Below are positions 1 through 6,143 of a stretch of DNA of 10,209 bases, piece by piece. Within the stretch, counting starts at the first letter, position 1; each line of letters opens with the position of its first letter. Source of the DNA: Bacillota bacterium. Lineage in GTDB: Bacteria; Bacillota; Sulfobacillia; Symbiobacteriales; ZC4RG38. The notes beneath the pieces are model-generated. The model saw nothing but the letters and a program-made list of their open reading frames with translations. It was not told the DNA's origin and ran no database searches. The stretch is from the NCBI GenBank assembly GCA_003242505.1, contig QGUP01000039.1, forward strand, positions 1 to 10,209, in the 5' to 3' direction. The translations under genes and the position numbers were made by a program.

Positions 1-112
1 CTCCCAGGGCCCCAGCCAGGAGCCAGGCGGCCTCCCGCCGGGGGTTCTCCACCCCCGCGGCCCCGAGGCGCTCCGCCGCGGCCCGGAGCAAGTCCGCCAC
101 CGCCTTCGCCAT
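1..112 (-). CDS. prmC: PrmC (HemK-type) release-factor glutamine methyltransferase, N-terminal fragment
   Basis: Only the first 37 codons lie in the window; the gene continues past position 1. PrmC uses S-adenosylmethionine to N5-methylate the glutamine of the GGQ motif in RF1 and RF2. The visible peptide (AERLGAAGVENPRREAAWLL within it) resembles the helical substrate-binding N-terminal domain of the family, including the usual 'AG-V--PR-EA--LL' pattern; the catalytic NPPY motif would lie outside. I chose the ATG at 112-110: a GAGG stands about 9 nt upstream. An in-frame GTG at 127-125 overlapping the prfA stop (GTGA) is possible but has almost no spacer after its GGAGG. The gap to prfA is 11 nt, so the two are almost certainly co-transcribed, placing the modifying enzyme beside its substrate. 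The call rests on a short fragment plus the classic prfA-prmC pairing. Confidence 0.78.
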   Translation of the reverse strand, partial: MAKAVADLLRAAAERLGAAGVENPRREAAWLLAGALG

Positions 113-123
113 GGCCGGCCGCC

Positions 124-1206
124 TCACGCCTCCGCCGCGGCCAGCTTCTGGGCCTGGTCGTGGGCGATCAGCGCGTCGATGATCTCGTCCAGTTCCCCGT
201 CCAGGACCCCCTGCAGCTTGTAGAGGGTCAGCTTGATCCGGTGGTCGCTCACCCGGTTCTCCGGGAAATTATACGTCCGGATCCGCTCGGACCGCTCGCC
301 GGTCCCCACCTGGGCCCGGCGCTGGGCGTCCTCCTGGGCCTTGGCCTGCCGGGTGTAGTACTCCAGGAGCCGGGCCCGGAGGATCTTGAAGGCCCGCTCC
401 CGGTTCTGGATCTGGGAGCGCTCGTCCTGGCAGTAGACCACGATCCCCGTGGGCAGGTGGGTGATCCGGACCGCGGACTCGGTCTTGTTCACGTGCTGGC
501 CGCCGGCGCCGCTGGCCCGCTGTGTCTCAATCTTCACCTCGTGGGGCGGAATCTCCACGTCCACCTCGTCGGCCTCGGGCAGGACCGCCACCGTTGCGGT
601 GGAGGTCTGGATCCGCCCCTGGGCCTCGGTGATGGGCACCCGCTGCACCCGGTGGACGCCGCCCTCGTACTTCAGCCGGCTGTAGGCGCCCTCGCCGGAG
701 ATCTGGAAGATGACCTCCTTGTAGCCGCCCAGCTCCGTCTCGTTGGCGTCCAGCACCTCCACCCGCCAGCCCTGCCGCTCCGCGTAGCGGGTGTACATCC
801 GGAAGAGGTCCGCGGCGAAAAGGGCCGCCTCCTCCCCGCCGGCGCCGGCCCGGATCTCCATGATGACGTTCCGGTCGTCGTTGGGGTCCCGGGGCAGGAG
901 CAGCACCCGGAGCCGCTGGGCCAGCTCCTCCTCCCGGTCCCGCAGGGTCTCCAGCTCCTCCTTGGCCAGTTCCTTCATCTCTTCATCGGCCTCGTCCAGA
1001 AGCTGCCTGGCCCCCTCCAGGTCCGCCAGGACCTTCCGGTACTCCCGGAAGACCTCCACGATCTCCCCGAGGCGCCGGTGCTCCCGGGCCGCCTTCTGGT
1101 ACTCCTTCGGGTTCTGGATCAGGGCCGGATCGGCCAGCCGGGCCTCCAGTTCCGCAAACCGGGCTTCCACACCTTCCAGTTTCTCCAGCACCCTCGGATC
1201 CAGCAC
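124..1206 (-). CDS. prfA: Peptide chain release factor 1 (RF1)
   Basis: RF1 recognises UAA and UAG in the ribosomal A site and triggers hydrolysis of peptidyl-tRNA. The 360-residue product has normal family length. The GGQ catalytic motif is at residues 235-237 within SGAGGQHVNKTESAVR, and Gln237 is the expected PrmC target. The stop-codon-recognition tripeptide (P-x-T, usually PAT or PVT) reads PIT at 191-193 in VPITEAQGRIQTS, which identifies RF1 rather than RF2 (SPF). The first 100 residues are the charged, helical domain 1. The start is GTG, supported by AGGGAGGAGG ending 8 nt upstream (plus-strand core 1215-1220). About 170 bp separate it from the upstream DUF1385 gene, and prmC follows after 11 nt. 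The Ile in the PxT motif is a mild variant and nothing appears broken. Confidence 0.98.
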   Translation of the reverse strand: MLDPRVLEKLEGVEARFAELEARLADPALIQNPKEYQKAAREHRRLGEIVEVFREYRKVLADLEGARQLLDEADEEMKELAKEELETLRDREEELAQRLRVLLLPRDPNDDRNVIMEIRAGAGGEEAALFAADLFRMYTRYAERQGWRVEVLDANETELGGYKEVIFQISGEGAYSRLKYEGGVHRVQRVPITEAQGRIQTSTATVAVLPEADEVDVEIPPHEVKIETQRASGAGGQHVNKTESAVRITHLPTGIVVYCQDERSQIQNRERAFKILRARLLEYYTRQAKAQEDAQRRAQVGTGERSERIRTYNFPENRVSDHRIKLTLYKLQGVLDGELDEIIDALIAHDQAQKLAAAEA

Positions 1207-1376
1207 GACCGTTGCCTCCTCCCTTCGGTGCCCCGCCCCAGGTGCCCCGGCGTCCGGGACCCCTGCCGGCGGATGTCAGCGCTGGCGCCCCCGGCAGACG
1301 AAAGGACCGGCGTCCCCCACACGGGATCACCGGCCCCCACCGAGCCCGGAGGAAAGCCCCGGGCTCCACGGTCCCG
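1207..1376 (-). other. prfA/DUF1385 intergenic region with two GC-rich inverted repeats
   Basis: This 170-bp gap has no convincing coding sequence and no promoter I could recognise. It carries two inverted repeats. One is GAGCCCGG/CCGGGCTC (1342-1349 with 1359-1366, 9-nt loop), 11 nt downstream of the DUF1385 stop. The other is CTGCCGG/CCGGCAG (1263-1269 with 1291-1297, 21-nt loop). Neither is followed by a T-run on the minus strand, so they are not classical intrinsic terminators. They could be 3'-end stabilising stems, Rho-associated, or prfA leader structure. Read-through from DUF1385 into prfA is the simplest reading. Confidence 0.4.
1215..1225 (-). promoter_or_regulatory. Ribosome binding site of prfA
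   Basis: The minus strand reads AAGGGAGGAGG followed by an 8-nt spacer and GTG. This near-consensus Shine-Dalgarno sequence fixes the GTG at 1206-1204 as the prfA start. Confidence 0.85.
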
Positions 1377-2288
1377 CTAACCGGGCAGCCCGAAGCCCCG
1401 GGCCGCCTGAAAACTGGCGATGGCCACCTCGATCTGGTCGTCGTCGGGCTCCCGGGTGGTAAAGCCCTGCAGCCACAGCCCCGGGCGGCTGAGGGCGTTG
1501 ACCAGGGGCGTGTCGTACCGCCCGGCCAGGCGAATCAGTTCATAGGAGATGCCGGCCACCAGGGGCAGGAGGGCGAGCCGGCCGATAATCTTCAGCCACA
1601 GGTTGGGCCAGTTCACCAGGGAGAAGAGAAGGATGGAGATGACCACCACATAGAGCAGAAAGCTCGTGCCGCAGCGCTTGTGCTCCCGGGAGTGGCGGCG
1701 GACGTTCTCGACGGTCAGTTCGTCCCCCGCCTCAAAGCAGTTGATCACCTTGTGCTCCGCGCCGTGGTACTGGAAGACCCGCTGGATGTCCCGGACCAGG
1801 GAGATGGCCTTCAGGTAGCCCAGGAAGATGCCCAGCCGCATCCCGCCCTCCAGCAGCTGGACCCACCAGCCGCTTCCCAGGCTCCGCTCCACAAGACTCC
1901 CCAGCCAGGTCGGCAGGGCCACGAACACCGCCAGGGCCAGGACGATGCCCACCGCGGTGGTGATGGTCAGTTCCCCCTTGCTCAGCTGCTCCTCTTCCGG
2001 CGCCGCCTGGTTGACCGAAAAGAGGAGGGCCGTCAGGCCCAGTTTCATTGTCTCCCAGAGGGCGATGACGCCCCGGAGGATGGGCAGCCGCAGCACCGGG
2101 TACCGCCGGAGCACCGAATCGACCCGTTCCACGTGCAGCGCGATGTTGCGGTCCGGCTTGCGGACGGCGATGGCCATCCACTCCGGCCCCCGCATCATCA
2201 CCCCTTCGATGACCGCCTGGCCGCCATAGAAGACGGGTTCGGGCAACGGCTCTCCCCCCTTCGGCCCCCCAGGAGGCGCCCCCGCCAT
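1377..2288 (-). CDS. DUF1385 family membrane protein (YqhQ-like)
   Basis: A conserved Bacillota membrane protein of unestablished biochemical function. The 303-residue product carries the family hallmarks: YGGQAVIEGVMMRGP at 21-35, YHGAEHK at 174-180, and HKRCGTSF at 203-210. Likely membrane segments lie near residues 107-130, 145-165, 208-227 and 233-255. The His/Glu and Cys positions could be metal or cofactor ligands, but that is inference. The listed start is the ATG at 2288-2286, which has no Shine-Dalgarno sequence; upstream is only a T-run and TGATGGY heptamers. A TTG at 2246-2244 (codon 15) has AAGGGGGGAG five nt upstream and would leave six residues before YGG, closer to what I recall of family members, so it may be the real start. 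The gene begins about 25 nt after the rpmE terminator T-run and shows no promoter of its own. Neighbours are translation genes, a common association for this family in Bacillota. Confidence 0.9.
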   Translation of the reverse strand: MAGAPPGGPKGGEPLPEPVFYGGQAVIEGVMMRGPEWMAIAVRKPDRNIALHVERVDSVLRRYPVLRLPILRGVIALWETMKLGLTALLFSVNQAAPEEEQLSKGELTITTAVGIVLALAVFVALPTWLGSLVERSLGSGWWVQLLEGGMRLGIFLGYLKAISLVRDIQRVFQYHGAEHKVINCFEAGDELTVENVRRHSREHKRCGTSFLLYVVVISILLFSLVNWPNLWLKIIGRLALLPLVAGISYELIRLAGRYDTPLVNALSRPGLWLQGFTTREPDDDQIEVAIASFQAARGFGLPG

Positions 2289-2290
2289 GA

Positions 2291-2311
2291 GCCATCAACC
2301 ATCAGCCATCA
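2291..2311. repeat. Tandem heptamer repeat, three units (GCCATCA/ACCATCA/GCCATCA)
   Basis: Three exactly abutting 7-bp units, differing only in the first base, fill the space between the rpmE terminator T-run and the ATG of the DUF1385 gene. On the minus strand they read TGATGGC, TGATGGT, TGATGGC. They occupy the place where a Shine-Dalgarno sequence would be expected. Their function is unknown. Confidence 0.75.
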
Positions 2312-2312
2312 G

Positions 2313-2336
2313 AAAAAAACAGAGCTTGCGCTCTGT
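2313..2336 (-). terminator. Rho-independent terminator of rpmE
   Basis: On the minus strand ACAGAGC-GCAA-GCTCTGT forms a perfect 7-bp stem (2336-2330 with 2325-2319) with a 4-nt loop. It runs straight into a seven-T run. The stem begins at the base right after the rpmE TAG stop, so the terminator has no 3' spacer. Confidence 0.95.
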
Positions 2337-2543
2337 CTAGTTCATCCCGTACTTCTTCCGGAACCGCTCGATCCGGCCGCCCGTCTCGGTCCGAACGGCG
2401 ACCCGGGCGCCGGTGTAGACGGGATGGCAGTTGCCGCAGACGTCCACCCGGATGTTCTTCTTGGTGGAACCCACGTGATAGACCGCGCCGCAGGCGCAGG
2501 TGATGGTGGTCTGCTCGTACGGCGGATGGATGTCCTTCGCCAT
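2337..2543 (-). CDS. rpmE: 50S ribosomal protein bL31 (zinc-binding type)
   Basis: bL31 sits at the central protuberance of the large subunit and helps bridge to the 30S head. The 68-residue product matches the zinc-containing (C+) form: Cys16 and Cys18 (CAC) with Cys36 and Cys39 (CGNC) would coordinate one Zn2+. Other family features are MAKDIHPPYEQTTITCACG at the start and PVYTG at 41-45. The ATG is supported by GAGGT seven nt upstream (2551-2555). It has its own promoter inside the end of mrpG, a leader of about 95 nt, and a terminator touching the stop codon, so it can be a monocistronic unit, although read-through from the mrp operon is possible. In Bacillota the C+ form is typically used when zinc is sufficient and replaced by a C- paralogue under zinc limitation; no paralogue is visible here. 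Confidence 0.97.
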   Translation of the reverse strand: MAKDIHPPYEQTTITCACGAVYHVGSTKKNIRVDVCGNCHPVYTGARVAVRTETGGRIERFRKKYGMN

Positions 2544-2609
2544 GGCCCATACCTCGCTTTCCCATTCCGAAGATGCAACCAGAAGTTGGATCGGGGAGGC
2601 GCACCCGGG

Positions 2610-2632
2610 TCGAGGCCCCTGGGTACCCTCGA
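2610..2632 (-). promoter_or_regulatory. Hairpin in the rpmE 5' leader
   Basis: On the minus strand TCGAGG (2632-2627) can pair with CCTCGA (2615-2610) around an 11-nt loop, starting near the predicted transcription start. ACCC/GGGT pairing nearby offers an alternative fold. Ribosomal-protein leaders, including L31 leaders, are known in several bacterial groups as autoregulatory structures. Whether this one belongs to such a class cannot be judged by eye. Confidence 0.35.
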
Positions 2633-2644
2633 TCGTACTGCAAG

Positions 2645-2673
2645 ATTATAACACGCTCACCGGCCCTGTACAA
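2645..2673 (-). promoter_or_regulatory. Sigma-A-type promoter of rpmE
   Basis: On the minus strand a perfect TATAAT (2650-2645), preceded by TGT as an extended -10 element, lies 17 bp downstream of TTGTAC (2673-2668; three of six to TTGACA). The -35 element lies in the last codons of mrpG and the spacer covers its stop. The start would be near 2638, giving a leader of about 95 nt before the rpmE ATG. Confidence 0.75.
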
Positions 2674-3028
2674 TCCTGTGGCCGGCGCTTCGGTACCGCT
2701 CCTCGAGGGTTCCCGTCGGAGCCCACGGGTCGTCCTGCACCGTTTCCGGGGCCAGGGGGACGCCCGTGCGGTGGGCCGCCCGCCGGAGCACAAAGCCGCC
2801 GGCGGTGGAGGTCCAGAACAGGAACGGGATCACCAGCAGGAGCCGCCACGGCACGCTCCCCTGGGCGCCGAAGTAGACGGTGCCGGCCAGGACCACCCCG
2901 AGGGTACCCAGGGTCGTCGACATCGCGGTGGCGTGGGTGCGGCTAAAGACGTCGGGAAACCGCACCAGGCCAACGGCGCCCAGCAAGGAAAAGACCGTGC
3001 CCACCAGGAGCAAGAGGCTAGCCACCAT
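2657..3028 (-). CDS. mrpG: Mrp Na+/H+ antiporter subunit G
   Basis: Small membrane subunit of the seven-part Mrp complex, which exports Na+ in exchange for protons across the cytoplasmic membrane. From the ATG at 3028 the product is 123 residues. Three hydrophobic stretches lie near 3-22, 37-53 and 61-80. The family core GAVGLVRFPDVFSRTHATAMSTTLG spans roughly 17-41; RFPD and R-HA are the conserved signature. The C-terminal 40 residues are polar and rich in Pro and Arg. The ATG lies inside mrpF, whose stop falls 11 nt into mrpG, a sign of translational coupling. A TTG at 3037-3035 is closer to the GGGGGGAGG ribosome site (4-nt spacer versus 13) and is a possible alternative start adding three residues. 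This is the last mrp gene, and no terminator follows before rpmE. Confidence 0.93.
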   Translation of the reverse strand: MVASLLLLVGTVFSLLGAVGLVRFPDVFSRTHATAMSTTLGTLGVVLAGTVYFGAQGSVPWRLLLVIPFLFWTSTAGGFVLRRAAHRTGVPLAPETVQDDPWAPTGTLEERYRSAGHRIVQGR

Positions 3029-3296
3029 CCCGCTCAAAGAGCCTCCCCCCCTCCAGGTACTTGCCCAGCGCGACCGTGGTGGCAAAGCCCAGGACCGCGA
3101 TGACCAGCGCGTAGTCCAGGTAGTGCGGCTCCTGGAGGTACATGGACCCCACTACCAGGAGGCCGATGAGCACACTGGTGAGGTTGTCCAGCGCGGCCAC
3201 CCGATCCGCCGCCGTGGGCCCCACCACCACCCGGTACGCCGTCAGCACCAGGGCGGCGGAGAGGCCGAGGAGGGCGAGGAGCATGACGGCCGCCAT
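3018..3296 (-). CDS. mrpF: Mrp Na+/H+ antiporter subunit F
   Basis: A 92-residue, three-helix membrane subunit of the Mrp complex. Hydrophobic segments fall near 3-22, 38-53 and 60-77. The family motif GPTAADRVAALDNLTS (about 26-41) is intact, including the conserved Asp residues of the DR--A-D pattern that lie at the membrane edge in this family. The ATG shares one base with the stop of mrpE (TGATG), and a GGAGG lies 10 nt upstream inside mrpE. The 3' end overlaps mrpG by 11 nt. The length and the position between E and G are standard. Confidence 0.95.
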   Translation of the reverse strand: MAAVMLLALLGLSAALVLTAYRVVVGPTAADRVAALDNLTSVLIGLLVVGSMYLQEPHYLDYALVIAVLGFATTVALGKYLEGGRLFERDGG

Positions 3297-3802
3297 CAGT
3301 CCAGCACCTCCAGGACCTGCTCCTCAAACCGCCGGGCCACCGCCAGGGCCGCCTCCGGGTCCGATGCGTCGATGCAGTGGATGTACATCACCCTGCAGTC
3401 CGGCGAGACCTCCACCGTGGCGGTCCCAGGGGGGAGCGTAATCAGGGTGGCGAGAAGGGCCACCTGCAGGGGGCTCCGCACCCTGAGCTCCATGGCCAGG
3501 ATCCCCGGCTTGAGGGCCGGACGGCGGGCGATGGCCAGCCGGGCCACGTGCCAGTTCGCCTTCAGCAACTCCCAGAGAAAGTAGAGCAAAAGCCGCGCCA
3601 TCCGCCAGAGCCAGACGGGCAGGTCCCGGAGGTCCCGGACCCGGGCGGCGCCCAGCGCCACCGCCGGGACCGGGAAGAGCGCGACCACCAGGGCTGCCAC
3701 CAGCAGCCCCCCGACCAGGGACCCCAGGGTGAAGGATTCGGTGAGGGTCACCCAGAGCACCGCCAGCGCCAGGAGCCAGTAGGCACGCTGCCAGACCGCC
3801 AC
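3296..3802 (-). CDS. mrpE: Mrp Na+/H+ antiporter subunit E
   Basis: A 168-residue subunit of the Mrp complex, of usual family length. Two hydrophobic segments near 9-22 and 25-45 are followed by an amphipathic stretch (WLWRMARLLLYFLWELLKAN, about 64-83). The conserved soluble portion includes RRPALKPGILAMELRV and the TLITLPPGTATVEVSPD pattern (about 119-135) characteristic of MrpE. In the family this subunit is important for complex activity although it has no antiporter fold. The start is GTG at 3802-3800. Its Shine-Dalgarno sequence GGAGGTGATC overlaps the last codons and stop of mrpD with a 9-nt spacer, one of the best matches in the window. It ends one base into the mrpF start. Confidence 0.96.
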   Translation of the reverse strand: MAVWQRAYWLLALAVLWVTLTESFTLGSLVGGLLVAALVVALFPVPAVALGAARVRDLRDLPVWLWRMARLLLYFLWELLKANWHVARLAIARRPALKPGILAMELRVRSPLQVALLATLITLPPGTATVEVSPDCRVMYIHCIDASDPEAALAVARRFEEQVLEVLD

Positions 3803-3808
3803 GGTGGA

Positions 3809-5296
3809 TCACCTCCCCAGAACCGCCTCGATGTAGGCTTCCGGACGCATGAGCTGTTCGGCCGTTGCCAGCGCGAACTCCATGAAGCGCCCGGCTCCCA
3901 GCCCCATGCCCACCGAGAGGGTGAGGAGCAGCAGCACCGGCGCCATCACCTGGGCGTAAGCGAGCCGGGGAATCGGCCGGAGCTCGCCCGTCGCCTCACC
4001 CCAGAAGCCCCGGGAGTAGATCTTGATCATGGAGAAGAGGGTGAGCAGGCTGACCACGAGGCTCACGGCAACGATGCCCCAGGTGCCGGCTTCCACACCG
4101 GCCCTGAGCAGCACGAACTTGCTGAAGAAGCCGGAGAAGGGGGGAATGCCGGCCAGGGAGAGGCCTGTGGCCAGGAAGGTGAGGCCCAGGCCGGGGTGGC
4201 TGGCCAGGAGGCCGCTGAACCGCTTCAGGTCCGTGGTGCCCGTGATCCGGACGATGATCCCGGCGATGAGGAACAGGGCGGCCTTGACGATGATGTGGTG
4301 GGCGATGTAGAAGACCGTGCCGGCCAGAGCCAGGGGGGTGTAGATCCCCAGCCCCTTCACCATGTACCCCACCTGGCTGATGATGTGGTAGCTGAGGATG
4401 GCCTTGACGTCCATCTGGCTGATGGCCCCGAGCACCCCGAGGAGCATGGTGAGCCCGGCAATGGCCAGGATCAGGGTGTGGGTGAAGCCCGGGTCGTGGA
4501 TGAAGATCAGGGTGAAGACCCGGACCAGAGCGTAGATGCCCACCTTGGTGAGCATCCCTGCAAACAGGGCGGCAATCCCCGGCGGGGCGTGGTAGTACGA
4601 CCGGGGCAGCCAGAAGTAGAGGGGAAAGAGGGCGCCCTTGAGGCCGAAGACGATCAGGAACGAGATGGCGATCAGGGTGACGATGGGCTCCCCGGCCAGG
4701 GCCGCCACCTTCCGGGCCGCGTCGGCCATGTTCAGGGTGCCGGTCACCCCGTAGAGGAGGGCGATGGTCGCCAGGAAGAGGGTGGAGGCAACGGAGTTGA
4801 TGACCAGGTACTTGAAGCCCTCCCGGAGCTGCCCCGGCTTCCCGCCCGCGGTGAGCAGGTAGTACGAGGCCATCAGCAGCACTTCGAAGGCGACAAACAG
4901 GTTGAAGAGGTCGCCGGTGACAAAGCTCAGGTTAATCCCCACCATCTGGAACTGGAGCACCGGGTAGAGGAACACCCGCTCCTGTTCCAGCTGGCTGTCC
5001 CGCATGAGGAAGACCAGGGTGGCCAGTTCGATGATGCTGGCGAGCACCAGCATCATCCCGCTGAACAGATCCACCGCCAGGGTGATGCCGTAGGGTGCGG
5101 CCCACCCGCCGGCCTGCACCACCTGAATGCCGTCGGTCCAGACCACCCGGGTCAGGTACAGGGCCAGCCCCAGTGCCCCCAGGGCCGAGAGGAGGCTAAT
5201 CAGCCGCTGGGCCCGGACCCGGCCATGCAGCAGAAGCAGCAGGATACCCGTAGCGAGGGGCAGGAGTACAGGCAGGGTGACCAGGTTATTCATCAT
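3809..5296 (-). CDS. mrpD: Mrp Na+/H+ antiporter subunit D (proton-channel subunit, NuoM/N-like)
   Basis: A 495-residue polytopic subunit related to the antiporter-like subunits of respiratory complex I, thought to form one of the ion-translocation paths. It keeps the charged intramembrane residues expected of the fold: Glu138 in FNLFVAFEVLL, Lys220 in GLKGALFPLYFWLP, Lys251 in LTKVGIYALVRV, and Lys298 with nearby His303 in DVKAILSYHIISQVGYM. The proton_antipo_M-type core runs from about 125 to 410. The ATG at 5296 lies in the end of mrpC (11-nt overlap), followed at once by a second in-frame ATG. The ribosome site is only a G-rich GGGGGGTGG, so coupling to mrpC translation is likely. It ends 6 nt before mrpE. 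Confidence 0.98.
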   Translation of the reverse strand: MMNNLVTLPVLLPLATGILLLLLHGRVRAQRLISLLSALGALGLALYLTRVVWTDGIQVVQAGGWAAPYGITLAVDLFSGMMLVLASIIELATLVFLMRDSQLEQERVFLYPVLQFQMVGINLSFVTGDLFNLFVAFEVLLMASYYLLTAGGKPGQLREGFKYLVINSVASTLFLATIALLYGVTGTLNMADAARKVAALAGEPIVTLIAISFLIVFGLKGALFPLYFWLPRSYYHAPPGIAALFAGMLTKVGIYALVRVFTLIFIHDPGFTHTLILAIAGLTMLLGVLGAISQMDVKAILSYHIISQVGYMVKGLGIYTPLALAGTVFYIAHHIIVKAALFLIAGIIVRITGTTDLKRFSGLLASHPGLGLTFLATGLSLAGIPPFSGFFSKFVLLRAGVEAGTWGIVAVSLVVSLLTLFSMIKIYSRGFWGEATGELRPIPRLAYAQVMAPVLLLLTLSVGMGLGAGRFMEFALATAEQLMRPEAYIEAVLGR

Positions 5297-5624
5297 CCAC
5301 CCCCCGTAGGTGCGCCAGGTCTTCGCTCCGGTGTTCCTGCACCATCCGGTAGGCCAATACGAGCAGGAAGGCCGTCACGCCAAAATTGATGACGATGGCC
5401 GTCAGGATCAGGGCCTGGGGTACGGGGTCCGTGTAGACCTCGACGCCTTCCACCAGCACCGGTGCGGCGCCGCGCCCCAGCCCACCGCTGGCCAGGAGCA
5501 TCAGGTTGGTGCCGTAAGCCAGGAGGGAGTTGCCCAGCACCACCCGCACCACGTTCCTGGACAGCAGCAGGTAGGTGCCCGCGGCAAAGAGGACCCCGAT
5601 CCCGATGGCTGTCAGCAGTTCCAC
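5286..5624 (-). CDS. mrpC: Mrp Na+/H+ antiporter subunit C (NuoK-like)
   Basis: A small three-helix subunit homologous to NuoK of complex I, 112 residues from the chosen start. Hydrophobic segments lie near 3-21, 27-45 and 70-90. The family patterns LSRNVVRVVLGNSLLAYGTNLM (about 21-42) and DPVPQALILTAIVINFGVTAF (about 66-86) are intact. I prefer the GTG at 5624-5622 because AAGGAGG precedes it by 8 nt. A GTG three codons earlier (5633) would abut that Shine-Dalgarno with no spacer and would have to use a GGGAGG 12 nt away. It follows mrpB after 27 nt, the widest gap in the operon, and overlaps mrpD by 11 nt. Confidence 0.95.
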   Translation of the reverse strand: MELLTAIGIGVLFAAGTYLLLSRNVVRVVLGNSLLAYGTNLMLLASGGLGRGAAPVLVEGVEVYTDPVPQALILTAIVINFGVTAFLLVLAYRMVQEHRSEDLAHLRGVDDE

Positions 5625-5651
5625 GGAGGGCACCTCCTTCCGGCACCTCCC

Positions 5652-6143
5652 TTACCGCCGGAGCCGGATCGGCATGGCGCCCCGCTCCCCCGCGCCGGGG
5701 CGCCCCGGCTCCCTGGCCTTGCCGGCGCCAATCTGCAGCAGGATGGCCTTCACGGTCCCCACCACCACCACGAAGACCCCCAGGTCAAAGAGGACGGCGG
5801 TGGCCCACTCCACTTCCCCCAGAAGGGGCAGGGAGAGGCGACCGAAGGCGTGCTTCATCACCGGATGCCCCAGAAGCGCCGGGCCCAGCACCGTCACCGT
5901 CGCCACGGCAAGCCCCAGACCCAGGACCGCCGGGAACGGGATGTCCAGAAGCCGTACCGCTTCCTCGTATCCGTAGGCCATCCCCCGGAGGAGGGCGACC
6001 GCCCCGGCCATGACCAGGCCGGCGATAAAGCCGCCCCCCGGAAGATGGTGCCCCCGCAGGAAGATCCAGAGGGCCAGCAGCTTGACGGGCCAGAGGACTA
6101 GGTGGACGATGCTGACCAGGACCGGAGATTCCTTCAGCTTCAC
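5652..6143 (-). CDS. mrpB: Mrp Na+/H+ antiporter subunit B
   Basis: A 163-residue membrane subunit of the Mrp complex. Hydrophobic segments occur near 8-29, 37-53, 70-90 and 111-136. The diagnostic loop HHLPGGGFIAGLVMAGA (about 32-48) is the MnhB-family signature. The last 25 residues are a basic, Pro/Gly-rich tail (about 139-163) that I would expect to be cytoplasmic and poorly conserved. The GTG start overlaps the mrpA stop in a GTGA, with GGGGAG five nt upstream, so translation is coupled to mrpA. The size agrees with a stand-alone MrpB, making this a group-1, seven-gene Mrp operon rather than one with an A-B fusion. Confidence 0.96.
   Translation of the reverse strand: MKLKESPVLVSIVHLVLWPVKLLALWIFLRGHHLPGGGFIAGLVMAGAVALLRGMAYGYEEAVRLLDIPFPAVLGLGLAVATVTVLGPALLGHPVMKHAFGRLSLPLLGEVEWATAVLFDLGVFVVVVGTVKAILLQIGAGKAREPGRPGAGERGAMPIRLRR

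Noticed and set aside
1342..1366. GC hairpin after DUF1385 as a classical intrinsic terminator
   Set aside because: The 8-bp stem is not followed by a T-run on the minus strand (GGTGGGGG follows), so intrinsic termination is not supported.
5286..5633. Earlier GTG (5633) as the start of mrpC
   Set aside because: It directly abuts AAGGAG with no spacer. The GTG at 5624 has AAGGAGG at 8 nt and keeps the whole conserved protein.
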